DNA from: Nymphaea colorata
Taxonomy: Eukaryota; Streptophyta; Magnoliopsida; Nymphaeales; Nymphaeaceae
Direction of reading: 5' to 3'
NCBI RefSeq assembly: GCF_008831285.2
Contig: NC_045145.1
Location: 7,684,802-7,748,801, forward strand
Length of the DNA: 64,000 nt
Positions 23,086-35,879 of the stretch are shown here, in pieces. Both the position numbers and the translations under genes were made by a program. Each line of letters starts with the position of its first letter. The first letter of the stretch is position 1. The notes beneath the pieces were generated by a model. The model did no database searches. It worked only from the letters and a program-made list of their open reading frames with translations, and was not told the origin of the DNA.

Positions 23086-23979
23086 TTATACGGCCTCACA
23101 GTTCGGTTGTAGGACCGGAAATGGTGAAGAGTGCCTCAGGACCTCAGGAGAGAGCATCAGCTGCGGAGTTCTCCAACCCCCATTTATACTCAATGGAAAA
23201 ATCATAGCATAGCAAACGGCGATCCACTTTTGTTGAGTGGGGGTTGAAATGCGTTGTACAATGAGGTACTTCAAACTCACGTGATCAGTCTTCACTATAA
23301 ACCGCTGTCCAATTAAATAGGGTCACCATTTCTCTACGGCGACCATGATAGCCAACATCTCGTGGGTACGGATAGCCGTCTTGGAGATGTCTTCTTGTGC
23401 CATCCGAATCTGAAAGTATCCTGACCTCAAATCAATCTTGGAAAAGTACTTGGCGTCGGAAAGTTCATCTAATAACTCATCTATTACCGGGATAGGATAT
23501 TTGTCCATAAGGGTGGCTTCATTGAGGGCCCGGTAATCAATGCAAAATCTCTACTTCCCATCATGTTTCTTGACTAATAGAACGGGAGAAGAGAAGGCAC
23601 TTGTGGAGGGCTGGATTAGCCCCTCTCTCACCATCTCCTTCACTTGACGCTCCAACTCTTCCTTTTGAGCGTGGGCATATCTATACGATCGCACACTCAA
23701 AGCCGCTGTCCCGGGTAGGAGTTGGATGCGGTGGTCATGGGACCGTGGGGGAGGCAGCCCCTTGGGCTCTTGGAAGACATCCGTGTATTCTCCCAAGAGG
23801 AGTGAAATAGGCACGGGTGTCTCCTTCTCGTTGGGGGATTTCTCTTCCACACATGATAGCAACAAGTAGGCGGGTTCATGAGCTTGTAGTGCCCTCATAG
23901 CCTCTCTTGGAGGAACCAGACCATCAAGGGCCTTGAGTGTCGCTTGTCTCCCTCCCGTTTGAGGGAACTTCAATGTCAT
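23086..23979 (-). pseudogene. RT and RNase H remnant with internal deletion (chromovirus)
   Basis: The RT N-terminal part is clear: Q-L-L-P-G-T, then S-P-V-L-L-V-K-K near 23565, I-D-Y-R-A-L-N after a TAG at 23551-23553, and K-Y-P-I-P near 23500 with F-S-K-I-D-L near 23450. Directly after I-R-T-H-E near 23360 the frame continues with [10 protein letters not shown], which belongs to RNase H. The fingers-palm remainder, including the catalytic aspartate pair and the start of RNase H, is missing, about 250 codons by family comparison. A TGA follows at 23323-23325, then T-D-H-V-S-L-K-Y-L of RNase H. This enzyme cannot be active. Confidence 0.87.
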
Positions 23980-24653
23980 CTCTTTGAAGTTGAAGGTGAT
24001 CTCCTCTAGAGTTTTAATCCATTAGACTCCCAAGATTATATCCGTGCCACAATGGGCCAGCACAAACAAGTCCACCCGGAAGCTAGTGTTTTGAATTTGG
24101 AGGTCCACCCCCTCGCAAGCCTCATGGCAAGGAATTCAGGCTCCATCTCCCAACATAACCTCGAACGGAGGGTAGGGCTTCCTCTCACACCCAGCTGAAA
24201 GGGCTATTGGTTGACTAATGAAATTATGGGTTGCGCCGGTGTCAACCAAAACCAATACTCTTAGGCCTCCGACTGTTCCTTCTACCCTCATAGAATTCGG
24301 AGTAGGGGTTCGGTACATGGAAAAATAAGCTTGGGGTACAATCGCATGTTGGTCGGAGGAATCCCTCCTTTCTTCATTGCTCTCTGTGAATCTGATGTCC
24401 CCCTCACGGGTTGATGTCTCTCCCTCTTCCTCTATCACATGATATATCATGTTAGTCTTGCATTTATGCCCTTTAAAGTACTTTTTGGGACAGTAGAAAC
24501 ACATTCCTTGCTTGATTCGTTCCTCCCTCTCTTGTGGGGTGATAAATTTAACATGCGGGGGGACAGGTTTCTGGGGAGAACTAGTCAGCGGAAGTCTTTT
24601 GGGTGATCGAGCTCTAGGGAGATACCGCCGAGGGGGGAAAAGGATTGGCGGCC
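23980..24653 (-). pseudogene. Gag zinc knuckle and aspartic protease (chromovirus)
   Basis: A CCHC-type knuckle (C-F-Y-C ... G-H-K-C) lies near 24500-24465 after a basic linker. The protease follows with the active-site D-T-G-A-T-H-N-F-I-S near 24240. Stops at 24136-24138 and 24022-24024 interrupt the part after the active site, where I-I-L-G-V and W-I are recognisable. The frame differs from that of gag, with a shift near 24660. Confidence 0.83.
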
Positions 24654-26129
24654 TCAGGTGGGTATCAGGGGGCTAGCTGGCCAATGGTGCACTTCAAGCC
24701 ACCTAATCTTTTCCTCAATCCAGTTGGCCTTCTTGTAGCACTCACGTAGCCACTGCGGTCTATCAGCCATAAGCTTAAGTTTGATGTCCTCCCGTAATCT
24801 CTCAATAAAGCTGGACATAAGTGCCCCTTCGGGCCATGCGTGGACCATGCTACTAAGATCCTCAAACTCGGCCTGGTAATCCTTCACTGTTCCCTTTTGC
24901 CATAATGCTTTGAGTTCTATCTCATAGTCGTGGAAGGCAGACTCCCCAAATCGGTCTAGTACTTCTTGTACTAGCTCCTCCCAAGTTGGTTCCGGGAGCC
25001 CACGATAGCACCAGTTGTACCATCTCATTGCCTCTACCTTAAAGTGGAGTACCGCGATGGAGACCCATAGATCCCAAGGGACTTGTTGACAAATGAAGTA
25101 TTGATGGGTCTTGTATGACAATTCTTGGGCTTTCTGCCCTCCAAATCTAGGGAAATCGAATTTCATCCATGGCATAGATCGTATTCTCTCTTCCCGGGGG
25201 TCATCTTGGAAGGGGTTGAGGTTAACTCTTCCATAGAGGGGTTGCCTTATTTGTACCTGGTGGGGAGGGTCCTCTTGAGGTGAATCCAGACCTATCATGT
25301 CGTCATGGAAGTTCGGGGTAGGCTCTGGCCATGCCCCTACTGCAAATCGAAGAGGTGGCTCGTCGTGGTGTCTCATACCTTGTCTCCATCTCTCCGCCCA
25401 GACTCGCCCGTGTTCTCTTGGTTCCCCTCTCTCAAGTGGGTTCCCATAGGTATGTGGGTGCCTTTCAGCTGGCGCATGCTCTGGATAGCCTCTTCCCCTT
25501 CGAATTGGTTCACCCCTTTCAAATGCCCTAGCTGGAATCCCGCCGGTCTGGTATGCTTCATTGCTTCTAGCTCCCGGAGACCTCACTCTTTCCTCCTTAT
25601 CGGCCGGGGAATCGGTATTCGCCCAACTCTTGGGATCAGGTGGAGTCAAGTGGTGACTCCCCCTGCTCTTAGCTGGCCACCCAAGAGAGTAATCAGTTGG
25701 TCTCTCTTGGCCTCGGGGAGGGGCATTGGGTCCCCTAGCTGCTGGATAAAGCTCCCCATGAGATGACTCTCCTACCTCATAATGAACCTTCCCCACTCCT
25801 CTTCCCTCGGCGTTATAGTAGTTCCTTCCCCAATGATTGGTTGCCTCGATGTTATCCATCCCCTCCCTAACTGGCCTTAAGGCTGCTCCCATATCTGAAC
25901 CTATCCGATTTATCATTAGGTTTAGGTTTTCTTGAAACATTATCCCGAAGGCCTCAAACCGTTGGTTAAGTTCTGAGACTAAAAGGCTAGAGTCCGGCTT
26001 TGACAATCGGGCGGGGTTAGCTTCCCCTCTTGCCGCCCGTTTAGCTTCCATTTGGGCTGTTACACACTCATCCTGCGTTTCTGAAACGTCTACCACTACG
26101 GGCACCTTGTCCTTCCCTCCTTTTTCCAT
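24654..26129 (-). pseudogene. Gag of the chromovirus
   Basis: The open frame extends a little upstream, but the methionine at 26129 (M-E-K-G-G-K-D-K) is the likely start. A long polar, proline- and arginine-rich segment (about 25800-25250) precedes the capsid domain, which has F-D-F-P-R-F-G-G near 25150, M-R-W-Y-N near 25025 and F-E-D-L near 24865, as in retrotransposon Gag. About 490 codons before the frameshift near 24660. Confidence 0.85.
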
Positions 26130-28889
26130 GGAGAGTATTTTGCAAACTGAAACAATCTTCTCAGCTGATCTGACCTGAAACACTCTGCCCGGTCTTCACT
26201 GATCGTCACTGCCACAATCTGCCCACTTCCAAAATCTGATCAGTCCATAAGCCTATGTCGTAGCTGAACCTACCTCACGGTTTAGGTCAATACAATGGCT
26301 CCTGGCCTGTACAAAGGCCCTAGTTGACCCCCAAGGGTGGTGAGTACAAGAGTTCCAAAATCCCCCAGCTCACAACAATAGCTCTCAAGTATCAACAGGG
26401 AAGGAACATGGCGATACATTGCCTAAATCGCTCTCAGCTCACTCAGCAATCCATGCCTATTTTCATACAAACCATGCCCTGTGCCCCTAGGTAGGTCTTC
26501 CTGCTGTCGGGTTGTGTCCCTTGTAAGGTGCACAAGGAGGAGCCGGAGACAAGGGTGCTGGTGACAGGTCTAAAACAGAAAATGCACCCTTTCCCACGAT
26601 CTATAGGGTGGTGCGGTGAGGAACCTAGTCACGGGGGACAAAGCCCAGCAGTGTAAACTACTCCCCCACTGCAACCTCGAAATTCCAGCAATCAATAACT
26701 CCTTGAGGCGTTTACCAGCCTCACTCCTTGATCAAAATGAGAACAGCTTATTTGAATGGACAACAACTTAGAGGGAGAAGGGATTGCACTTCACCTTGGC
26801 CTTTGGAACTCCTATGTACTGATGTGTTTAGGGGGAAGCAATCACTGGATTGGCACCAGCGAACACCCTTCCTTCTCTCGGGTTCAGCTCAGTCATGGGT
26901 GCTGGCTGGACCTCCTCTCGGCTAGAACAAGCTCCAACAAGAAAATAAATGGAAACAGTCTATTTCCAGGAATGTTAGAAGTTGTCACAGTGATCAACTT
27001 TAACCCCTGTTGATAGACGAATCAAAGGGGAAAGCAAGTGCCGCTTAGCCCGACGTAAGTTATGACTTCTAACAGGTTCAACTAGTTGAGTTCCAGCTCC
27101 TTCAGCTCCCGAACCAGCTTCTAGCTCTGCCACGTTCAAGCTATTGCTTCTTAGCAGCTTGGTTCAAGTTAGCAGGGCAAGAGCAACAACAGACAAATAG
27201 AGCAAATATCAAAAAACAAAGATGGAGAGATGCTTAGAAATGTCACCAGAGGATCGAGTAAACCCCAGGAGAAGACGTGACGGGGTGAGGCAGTCGCCGG
27301 AAGCACCGGCGAAACTCTGGCTGTCAGTCTCCCTAGGAACCCTTGCCTTATCAAAATTCGATATCTCCCGGCTCCGATGTCCAAAAATCCTCAAACTAGG
27401 ACTAAAAAATACTAGACACCAGGGGCAATCCAGAGGTACCAAGCTTGCTGACTAACTCCAATTCTAGAGAAATTTGGAGCCAGAGAAAGTGACGCCTCAG
27501 CTCGGTTCTCCAAGACAGGTTCTAGGTTCAGGGTAACAATAGGGTGCTCCTCTGACCAACGTCCGTTCAAAAATCCATAACTCCCAGCTGGATGGTCTGA
27601 AATTTTTGAAACTTGAACTGAAAAATTCTTGGCTTCTGTAGGAAACCAACGCATCCAGGCTTGTTGTAAGAGCCATCCTCTATAGTTAACTCGTTGAGTC
27701 CAAAGTCACGCCTCAGTTCTGGTCCTCAGCTGGTTCTCAGTCATCGGAAATGCTTCAGAGCAGTCCTCAATCAAAAATCCACCACGCCCTGGATCTCGTA
27801 CCAAAAATTCTGAAATTTGAAGAGTGGAAAGTAGAGGTCTAGATGATTCCAACGCACTTATGCTCGTTCAAATCCGACATCGGAGCAATCAACGCCGGTC
27901 GGTTGAAGTCAGGGTTGATTCAAGTTCTTCAGATGACTGAGACAGGCGAGCAGGTTGAGTTCGGGTGGTGTCCTAGGCCCCGACACGTGCAACGAATGCT
28001 CGGGACACGTGGACACGCTGTCACATCCATAGAAGAAGAGAGGACACGTGTTATGCGGGACACCGTGTCGGCTGCAGAAGATGCGAGGCGGGTGGCTTGA
28101 CACGATGGGCATTGACGTCGAGGTGATGCGGGACTCGATGGGACTCGCGTGTCTCTGCGTACCACTGCTGATCCGGACACGAAACCGGGACACGTCACCG
28201 AGGACTGAAGAACATGAGGAATCCCAGCAGAATATTCCACCAGAAACGTTGGGATCGTCAGAATCCTTCTTCCGCGCTGGAAAACCGTCAAGGAACTCTG
28301 GTGAACTTCAAATTCCTATTCCGTCACCGTTTCGGGGCCAAATCGAACGTTCTTGGGCTCGTTGAAAGTGGAAATCTGTCAAGAATCTTCTGGTATTGTC
28401 TTCCACATGCTTTGGATCTGCAGATAGCCGGAATCAATGCCGGAGTACTCGGGTGTCACCAAAAAAGGGGAAAATGAAGAAACATAAATCAAATGCAGAC
28501 GAATGGCGCGATTAAAATGGAGAAATCCTTTAAGAATGAACTAACAATACGAAGATCAATTGTTCGGGATTGATCAGCCATTGGAATGCAAGAAATTCCT
28601 CCACTGATGGATCGAAATCTGGAGATGCCTCTGCCAGAAGGAAGAAGCTGTGCTTAAGAGCATCGTCCACTCAAAAATCGATTTCTCGTCAGGTGTAGTT
28701 CCAAAAATCCCAAAAAAGTTTCTGGACGCTCCTGAGACACAACCGATCCTGTTGGTGTGGCACTCGACAGCCAGATCCCCCAAGAAAATCAGCGTCGGGG
28801 CTCTGAGTTCCTGGTTTTCGCCGGGAGGGCTGTTCCTGTTCAGCCGTCAACACAAAGTGTGCAAATCTTGATCTGCCAGGCCGAACGTT
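26130..28889 (-). other. Long 5' leader of the chromovirus
   Basis: About 2.7 kb lie between primer site and gag without a convincing gene. Parts align with 12440-12720 and weakly with 14700-15000 and 20100-20400. Repeated GGACACG words with three CACGTG boxes occupy 27982-28200. Confidence 0.6.
27982..28195. repeat. GGACACG-word cluster with three CACGTG boxes
   Basis: CACGTG occurs at 27984-27989, 28006-28011 and 28045-28050, each preceded by GA. Similar GGACACG or GGACACC words recur at about 28010, 28058, 28176 and 28190. It may be a transcription-factor site cluster or a decayed short tandem repeat. Confidence 0.4.
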
Positions 28890-28901
28890 GCTCTGATACC
28901 A
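28890..28901 (-). promoter_or_regulatory. tRNA-iMet primer-binding site
   Basis: The minus strand reads TGGTATCAGAGC, the classic initiator-methionine tRNA complement, four bases after the LTR end. Confidence 0.9.
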
Positions 28902-28905
28902 ACTT

Positions 28906-30225
28906 TGTTAGAGCTGGAGCCGGGGGAGGTGCCGGAGGCAGCCGACCCCAACTTGTTTCGCCCAAGATCACGTTCGGCGGGGGAGAAATCCGATGGAACA
29001 GTAACTCTGCGGGTGGAGGTCTCTGATGAACAGGGAGATACAGTCGGGAAGATGAAGACCGTGGGGGAAATGGCGTACGCGGGGGCGATCGGGAGATGGT
29101 GGGGACGAGGATGCCGATGCTTGGGAGCCTTTGTCGCCAGGAATGGCCATCCAACGGTGAAGGGTGCGTCAAGCAGGCGGAGGCGGTATGAAGTTGCAGA
29201 AGAGAAAACAGAGAGAAGAAAGACAGGTGAACAAGTCGTCCAATCCACTCACAGTCGGCGAATGATGGAAAACCTGAGGAGCTGCCGCCGGGAAAATGTT
29301 CGGCGACCTTCTGGGAAGAACTCCAGGTAAGCAGCCCTCTAGGGTTCCAGATCAAAACGCACAAACATCCATGGCTGCCTTCCTCCTTTTCAAGAGGAGG
29401 AAGACAATGGCCAACGGCTCGCTCGTGCGAGCCGCGGAGAGTGGCCGACCACCAAACCGGTTTGACAACCATGTCGAATCGGGTCGGTGCAAAAGACCTG
29501 CCCGGGTTGGTGCAAAAGACCCGCTCGGGTCGTTAGTGAGACCCGGGTCCCTAAACCGACACAAAGAAGGCGGGTCCGGACCCCAATCCGGAATCCCACA
29601 AAACCCACGCCCGGATCCGTTTAGGCTGCGCCTGGATCCGGGTCTACAAAAGAAGCGGTCCAACCCGTTGTACAAACCCGGACCCGTGTCTGGTTATTCC
29701 CTTCGAATGTCTTGCCAGAGTGTCCTGCCCTGCTCGGCGTGTCCTGCTTCACATCCTGGGCGAGTCCCGTCAGATAGAACCGCGTGTCCCGCCCGTCCCC
29801 CTACTGGCCTAGCCCGCCCAGCCGCGGTATTGTCCTCTGCTTGGCTGGGTGCTGAGGCATCGGTCAGGGTGGCCGATGTCTATCGTGTGGCCTGCCCTGG
29901 TGGTAGGCTTCCCTTGCGGCGGCCGGTAATCTCGCAGCCTCCCTTAGCAGTATCTGTCCCTGCCCCGAGCACCCCTAGGAAGGTCGGGTCCTCAAAATCA
30001 GCCTCCCTTGTCGGTCAGTCGCCCTGACTGGTAATGGGGATAAGCCCCCTTGCAATCGGCTGGGCTGGTCCCAGCTCCTGCCCCGGGCCATTAACCACCC
30101 TGCCTGCTCGACAGTGTGCCCGCCTCGTGCTCTCAGCCTCCCTTGGTAAATGGTGGACTTCACCAGCGGCCCCGCCTGGCTTGGCGGTGGCCACCCGACC
30201 TGCTGCCTTTGGGAGGGCGGTATCA
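28906..30225 (-). repeat. 5' LTR of the chromovirus (1320 bp)
   Basis: It starts TGATACCGCC at 30225 and ends CTCTAACA at 28906, next to the primer site, so termini are TG...CA. The outer 200 bases match 21495-21694. Overlapping open frames in the GC-rich body are not coding-like. Confidence 0.82.
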
Positions 30226-30800
30226 CGTTGCTAGAGGTGGCAACAGTTGCTGGACAGGTGGCCGACGGATGGTTGAGGCCCGTCGCTGCATTTGAAACTC
30301 GGCGGGCTGGCCATGGCGCCTAAGTTTGAAATTAGAACATCGGCGGGATGGCCATGGTGCCTTGCCTTTGAATTCAAAAAACAAGTGGGATTGTGTTGCC
30401 GCCTGGTGTTTGAAACTCGAATGCTCTGGCCTCGTATTTAAGCCAAGCCGAGTGATGTACAGTAGATACATTGGTCTGTATTCTTTGAGTCTGTAAAGTG
30501 TTGCCTTTAAGAAAAAAGTAAGTCCTCGGGTTGAGGCAAAGCCTAGTTTGTCTCTTTGCTCCTTAAGTCCTCATACAGGTGGTGATAGGCTGGTAAGTCT
30601 GAGGGAAAAGACTTACGCTGTATAGGTAAAAGAACTTCAAAAAATTTTGTCCCTGTAACACCTACTCTCCACCCTTTGTGGAATTCCACCCGCTCATGAC
30701 GTGCCTTTTCGAATACAATGAAGAATTCAACGCTGGGTTCGGTAGGGGCTGGGAAGGTGAATGATATGCGGGCGACGAATTCAACCTTGTTGGTTTTTTT
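30226..30800 (+). repeat. Possible LTR-like promoter fragment
   Basis: Two GGCGGG-TGGCCATGG-type repeats (about 30300-30365), then a TATTTAAG box near 30433 and a short transcript-like stretch. It resembles the U3-R part of an LTR, but I see no paired copy or primer site. Confidence 0.3.
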
Positions 30801-32580
30801 TTTCAATTTCTCGAGCTTTTCTCTTTTAATTCACTTTTTTCCCAATAAATTTCCTTAACAATATCAAATCACCCTAGGTCTTTGACCTAAAAATAAATAA
30901 AATCCCCCTAAAGGAAATGGACATCCATGGTCTTTAGACTGAGTTGACTTGGCTAACCATGTGTTTTGTTGTGCTAGTGCCACAACTGCTCTGCACTTGA
31001 AGTCATCTTGACTTGCATGTGATGACTCTCTTAGCAGGTCCATATGTCATACCATAGTACTAGAGTCATAAAACTCTTAATAGTTGGTTGTGGTCATTGT
31101 TGAATACTAAACTTTATGTACATAATGATAGTTCATGATAGTCTCCCCTGAAATGGATGCATTTAGTTGTGAATTTCCTTCCTAGGAATTGTGTCATACT
31201 AGTTGGAATCCTCTTCCATATTAATGAAAAGTAAAGTTTTTACAAGTGCTTTAAATTCATAATTTCCAATATGACAAACTTAATTTCTTAAATCGCCAAC
31301 TGTTAGCAGAATAAGAAAGAGTGTGCAATCGATGGGTTTTAGGGAGCTATGGCTGCTGGAGCACGAGTCAGGCTTGTTTAGAAAGGTATTTAGCACCTTG
31401 ATTGTTGATTTAGATTATTGCTTTTACATTAGGCAAAGGGTTCCACTGAATAACTTGCAAAGAATTTCACTTGTTTAGTAGGATAAACTGAATGCATGGA
31501 AAAACATCAACAAATACTAGATATTGCAGCAAAGAATCCATAACGGATAGATAAAATTAGTAAGATCAAGAATTAGAAAAGCAAAAAAATAATCATATAG
31601 AGATCCCAATCCCAAAGAGATCAAGCTAAGCTTATGCCAAGGAAAGGGATGTTTCAGAACAAGACACAAAAAAGTTTGTAGAGGGAAAATGTGAGATAAA
31701 AGAGCAAACAAGAATGGGGAAATTTAAGAACTGATGTGGTGTGACAAAACTCCAAAGTGTGGACAAAACAGAGAGTTCCAAGAACAAATCATAGCAAGGA
31801 TCAGAGCCTTCGACAGACATGTCATAAGAGAAGGAAAGGCAAATGGAGAGGATCCTATCAACAGAATAAAAACAACCAAATCATTCAATTCATCAAAAGG
31901 AAAGTTGTCATGAACAACTAAAATGATCAAGTGGATTTTTAGCTCCAGGTGGTGCTCTGCTGTCACATCTTAGGCTTAACCAAATTGGAAGAGATGAAAT
32001 CGTGATAGCAAATAGTTTATGAGAGAGGGGAGGAAAATGGGGAAAAGCACCACATAGAAAGGAGTTCCACTTAAGCCATGGTTTCTGAGAGAAAGAGTGG
32101 CTAGGTGGTTGGTAGGGGGGAAGGGTGATGATCATGCACATGGAAATATCATAAGCAAGACTGAACAAGAGGGGACTTTCTTCGATGGAATTAGTTTTTT
32201 ATGCAGTGAGAACCCTTGCTCAGAGTCATAGAAAGAGAGAGGCTGAGGGTCTTGTAGGCCATATGGATTTAGTTTCTAATTTTTTTGTTTCTGCTATCCC
32301 TATGCATATGATCATCCCCACTCTCCCTGTCTAACAAAACCATGGTTAACTGGAATCCCTTTCTTTGTTGTGCTCTTTCCTATTTTCCTTTAAGAATAAG
32401 AAGGCACCTGACCTCTTTGAAAAGTACAGATATAATCATATCATCATGAATGATGAATGTGGTGTCTAGCCATGAGATCTAATCACTTTTGTACCTTTCG
32501 AAGAGGCCAAACTTTTCACAAAATTAAAGAACAGAGATTACAGACATTTTCAAAAACAGTAGTAAAATAGCAAAAGCTAT
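30801..32580. other. Intergenic, nothing recognised
   Basis: A/T-rich DNA with no ORF or motif I can assign. It may be old repeat sequence upstream of the LINE fragment. Confidence 0.4.
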
Positions 32581-33560
32581 ACCAGTGATTGAAATACCAT
32601 AAAGTTCATAGATGATGTTTTGCTTTTAGTAGAGATATCAGAAAAACTATTCGCTGTTATGTTTCTAAGATTATGGAAGAAATGGAAGGATTGAAAATCA
32701 ATAAAGACAAATCTAAGTTGATAAACTTCAGTATGATAGGGGTAAAGATGGATCAGATAGTTCTAATGCTGGGATGGCAGCGACCGAACCTGCCTTTCTC
32801 CCTTTTGATAACTCAATATAGACAGTTAGTCAAGAAAGTGTATAGGACGCTTACTACTTGGAAGGCCCATATGTTATCTTTTGGTGGGAGGCTTTGTTTG
32901 ACCAGGGCTATTATTGTTTCTCTAGTTAACTTTTGGATGGGTTGAGGATCCTCAAAGCCACAATCAGAGCATTGAGGAGTAGCATTAACAAATTTTTGTG
33001 GGTAGTTTTAGCAAGTAAGTTTCACATTTAATTAATGTGAATTCAGTAACTTGGGTTTGGTTTCAACAAAGGAATTTGCACAAAGGAAAAAGCTTGTGTT
33101 CTATTGAGGAAGTTTTGGTGCAGGAATGGATCATGGCCATGAAGGAGTTTGACCTAGGGATGGCATCAAATAAAGGACATGGTGAGAAGGAAAATTAGCA
33201 ATTGTAGAAGGGTTCTATTTTGGCTTAGTTAATAGAGTGAGCTTTTGCTGGTGGACCATGTTATAGTGTAGACTTTGCTTTGTTGCTAATGAAGTGTCAT
33301 CAGTGCTTTACAGTAGCAGATGAAGAGATAAGACTGATAAAAGATTTGCATTTTCAATCAAGATATAGATCAGTTAGCATGGAGGACTAATAGAGTCAAG
33401 AAATTGGAAGCAAGCAAAATTTATGAAGTTTGTAATGGACTTCAAAATTTGTATGGGGATCAAAATGCACCAAAAGTGGTCAATAAAGTGTTGGAGAATC
33501 ACTTTTTACCTAGTAGTTTGGAGGCTCTAGTGAGCACACAACATGGTTTACCATGGTTTG
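32581..33560 (+). pseudogene. LINE (non-LTR) reverse transcriptase fragment
   Basis: The degenerate RT active site reads F-I-D-D-V-L-L-L near 32605. It is followed by G-L-K-I-N-K-D-K-S-K near 32690 and by W-K-A-H-M-L-S-F-G-G-R-L near 32865, the order seen in plant L1-like LINE RTs. The 5' part and endonuclease are not recognisable, and sequence after 32950 is too decayed to follow. The copia element at 33673 lies just downstream. Confidence 0.7.
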
Positions 33561-33672
33561 TGGAATGATGAAAATCTCAATCTCCTACCAAAGGTCACTT
33601 GGAATTGCTGCCTAGATGGTTGCAGAGAAACTAATATAAGTGGAAAGAAGAGAAATTTTTGGTGAAAGTATC

Positions 33673-34272
<600 letters not shown>

Positions 34273-34273
34273 T

Positions 34274-34285
34274 TGGTATCAGAGC
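34274..34285 (+). promoter_or_regulatory. tRNA-iMet primer-binding site of copia element
   Basis: TGGTATCAGAGC lies one base after the 5' LTR end. Confidence 0.9.
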
Positions 34286-35152
34286 TAGGTTAGTCTGTTT
34301 ATCTCTTTGTTGTCTCGCGGGATTCCAGCAATGATCGGAAAACATTGTTTGTCAAGCCACAATAGAAAACTAATATATGATTCTACGGTGGAGGGAGGAT
34401 GGACCTCCATCCACTGACTAAAACAGTTGTGAAAAGCAAACAAGAGTTGCTCCCCCCTCCATCCACATAGGATTAGACAACGGTTTGTCATCTGTTTTTG
34501 ACCACTGGTATTGCTGGATGAATGATGTGAACCTTCATCCGTTTGATTGAGGCCGGCTATTGGTGGCAGGAAGAGGAATCTGCACCAACAAGTTTTTCCC
34601 TTTTTTTGTTGAAGGTGGAGATGTTCCTACGTTGTGTTGCAAAGCTCCCTTAAATACTAGACGTAACAGGCTCCCTTGTAGGCAGGCATAAAAGAAGAAA
34701 TGTCGTAGTTCGCTTTTGTTTGTGTTGGGCAGATTCCAATCCATTTAAATATTCGGTCGTTAATGTATGACCTTGTTAGTGGACAAGGAGGGCGACAGAC
34801 ACCTACGCCTTCCTTCCTTTTGTTGTCAACCCGGTAGATGATTTCGTTTTGTATTGATAAGGTGCGAGCAGCAGTCTCCTTTGTCTTAATTGCATGGAGA
34901 ATACAGCACGAAATCTTTTTTTTTCATATGACATGGGGACTACAGCACGCAGTCTCTTTTTTGATGGCATAGGGACTGCGACAGGAAGTCTCTTTCTTTA
35001 CTTTTTTATGTTATGGGGACTGCAGGACAGTCTCTGTTTATTTTGCCTGAAGTCTGCAGACCAACAATTAATGTTGGTACTGAGATTTCTTCTTCTTATG
35101 GCTTGTCATGTAATTTTTTTCTCTCTTTTGCCCAGCACCATAGCCTGCATGC

Positions 35153-35301
35153 TATGCATTGTTCTTATGAGAATGGTCATGTGTCTTTCTTCCACAGTAT
35201 ATGTACTCAATTGTCTTACTTCTATGAATGTTGGCCATGGGATCATGCTTTCAATTTTTTAGTTATATTGTGATTTACATGAGTATGGAATGAGCAGAGA
35301 G

Positions 35302-35350
<49 letters not shown>

Positions 35351-35410
35351 AATATAACTAAAAAGTTGAAAGCATGATCCCATGGCCAACATCCATAGAA
35401 GTAAGACAAT

Positions 35411-35445
<35 letters not shown>

Positions 35446-35659
35446 CTCTCTGCTCATTCCATACTCATGTAAATCACAATATAACTAAAAAATTGAAAGC
35501 ATGATCCCATGGCCAACATCCGTAGACGTAAGAAAATTGTAACCTATGGTCTGTATACATAAAAGTAAGACAATTGAGTACATATACTGTGGAAGAAAGA
35601 CAGATGACCATTCTCATAAGAACAATGCATAACACATGAGTATGGAATGAGCAGAGAGA

Positions 35660-35662
<3 letters not shown>
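35153..35662. repeat. Nested inverted repeat around TA tracts
   Basis: An arm at 35153-35303 recurs inverted at 35443-35634, and in part at 35348-35411. The first bases of the forward arm reappear at 35635-35662. The arms share GATCATGC, GGCCA and CTCTCTGCTCATTCC words. TA tracts lie at the turning points (35304-35347, 35410-35442). It can fold into a long hairpin. Confidence 0.75.

Positions 35663-35722
<60 letters not shown>
35663..35722. repeat. CA then TA microsatellite
   Basis: A CA run at about 35663-35691 passes directly into a TA run to 35722. Confidence 0.9.
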
Positions 35723-35730
<8 letters not shown>

Positions 35731-35848
35731 TTTTTTTAAATGTTGGATCAGATTCACATGTGAATTTTATTTTCTCTATTTACCTAATGTGGACAGTGGT
35801 CATTCATTTCATTCATTAAATGTAGTTTCCATTTGGATTATGGATAAG

Positions 35849-35876
<28 letters not shown>
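35849..35876. repeat. TA microsatellite
   Basis: A simple TA repeat of about 28 bases. Confidence 0.9.

Positions 35877-35879
<3 letters not shown>

Larger units (their letters stand above)
20521..30225 (-). mobile_element. Ty3/gypsy chromovirus, inactivated
   Basis: Element 3 reads right to left: 5' LTR (30225-28906), tRNA-iMet primer site, long leader, gag, zinc knuckle and protease, RT, RNase H, integrase, chromodomain, polypurine tract and 3' LTR. The C-terminal chromodomain and the iMet primer site mark the chromovirus branch; the sublineage (Tekay, Reina, CRM or Galadriel) is not assigned. It carries seven in-frame stops, a gag frameshift and an internal RT deletion, so it cannot move by itself. 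Confidence 0.85.

Noticed and set aside
28840-30027. Several long open frames on both strands in the chromovirus LTR
   Set aside because: They overlap each other within a GC-rich LTR and have no family motifs.
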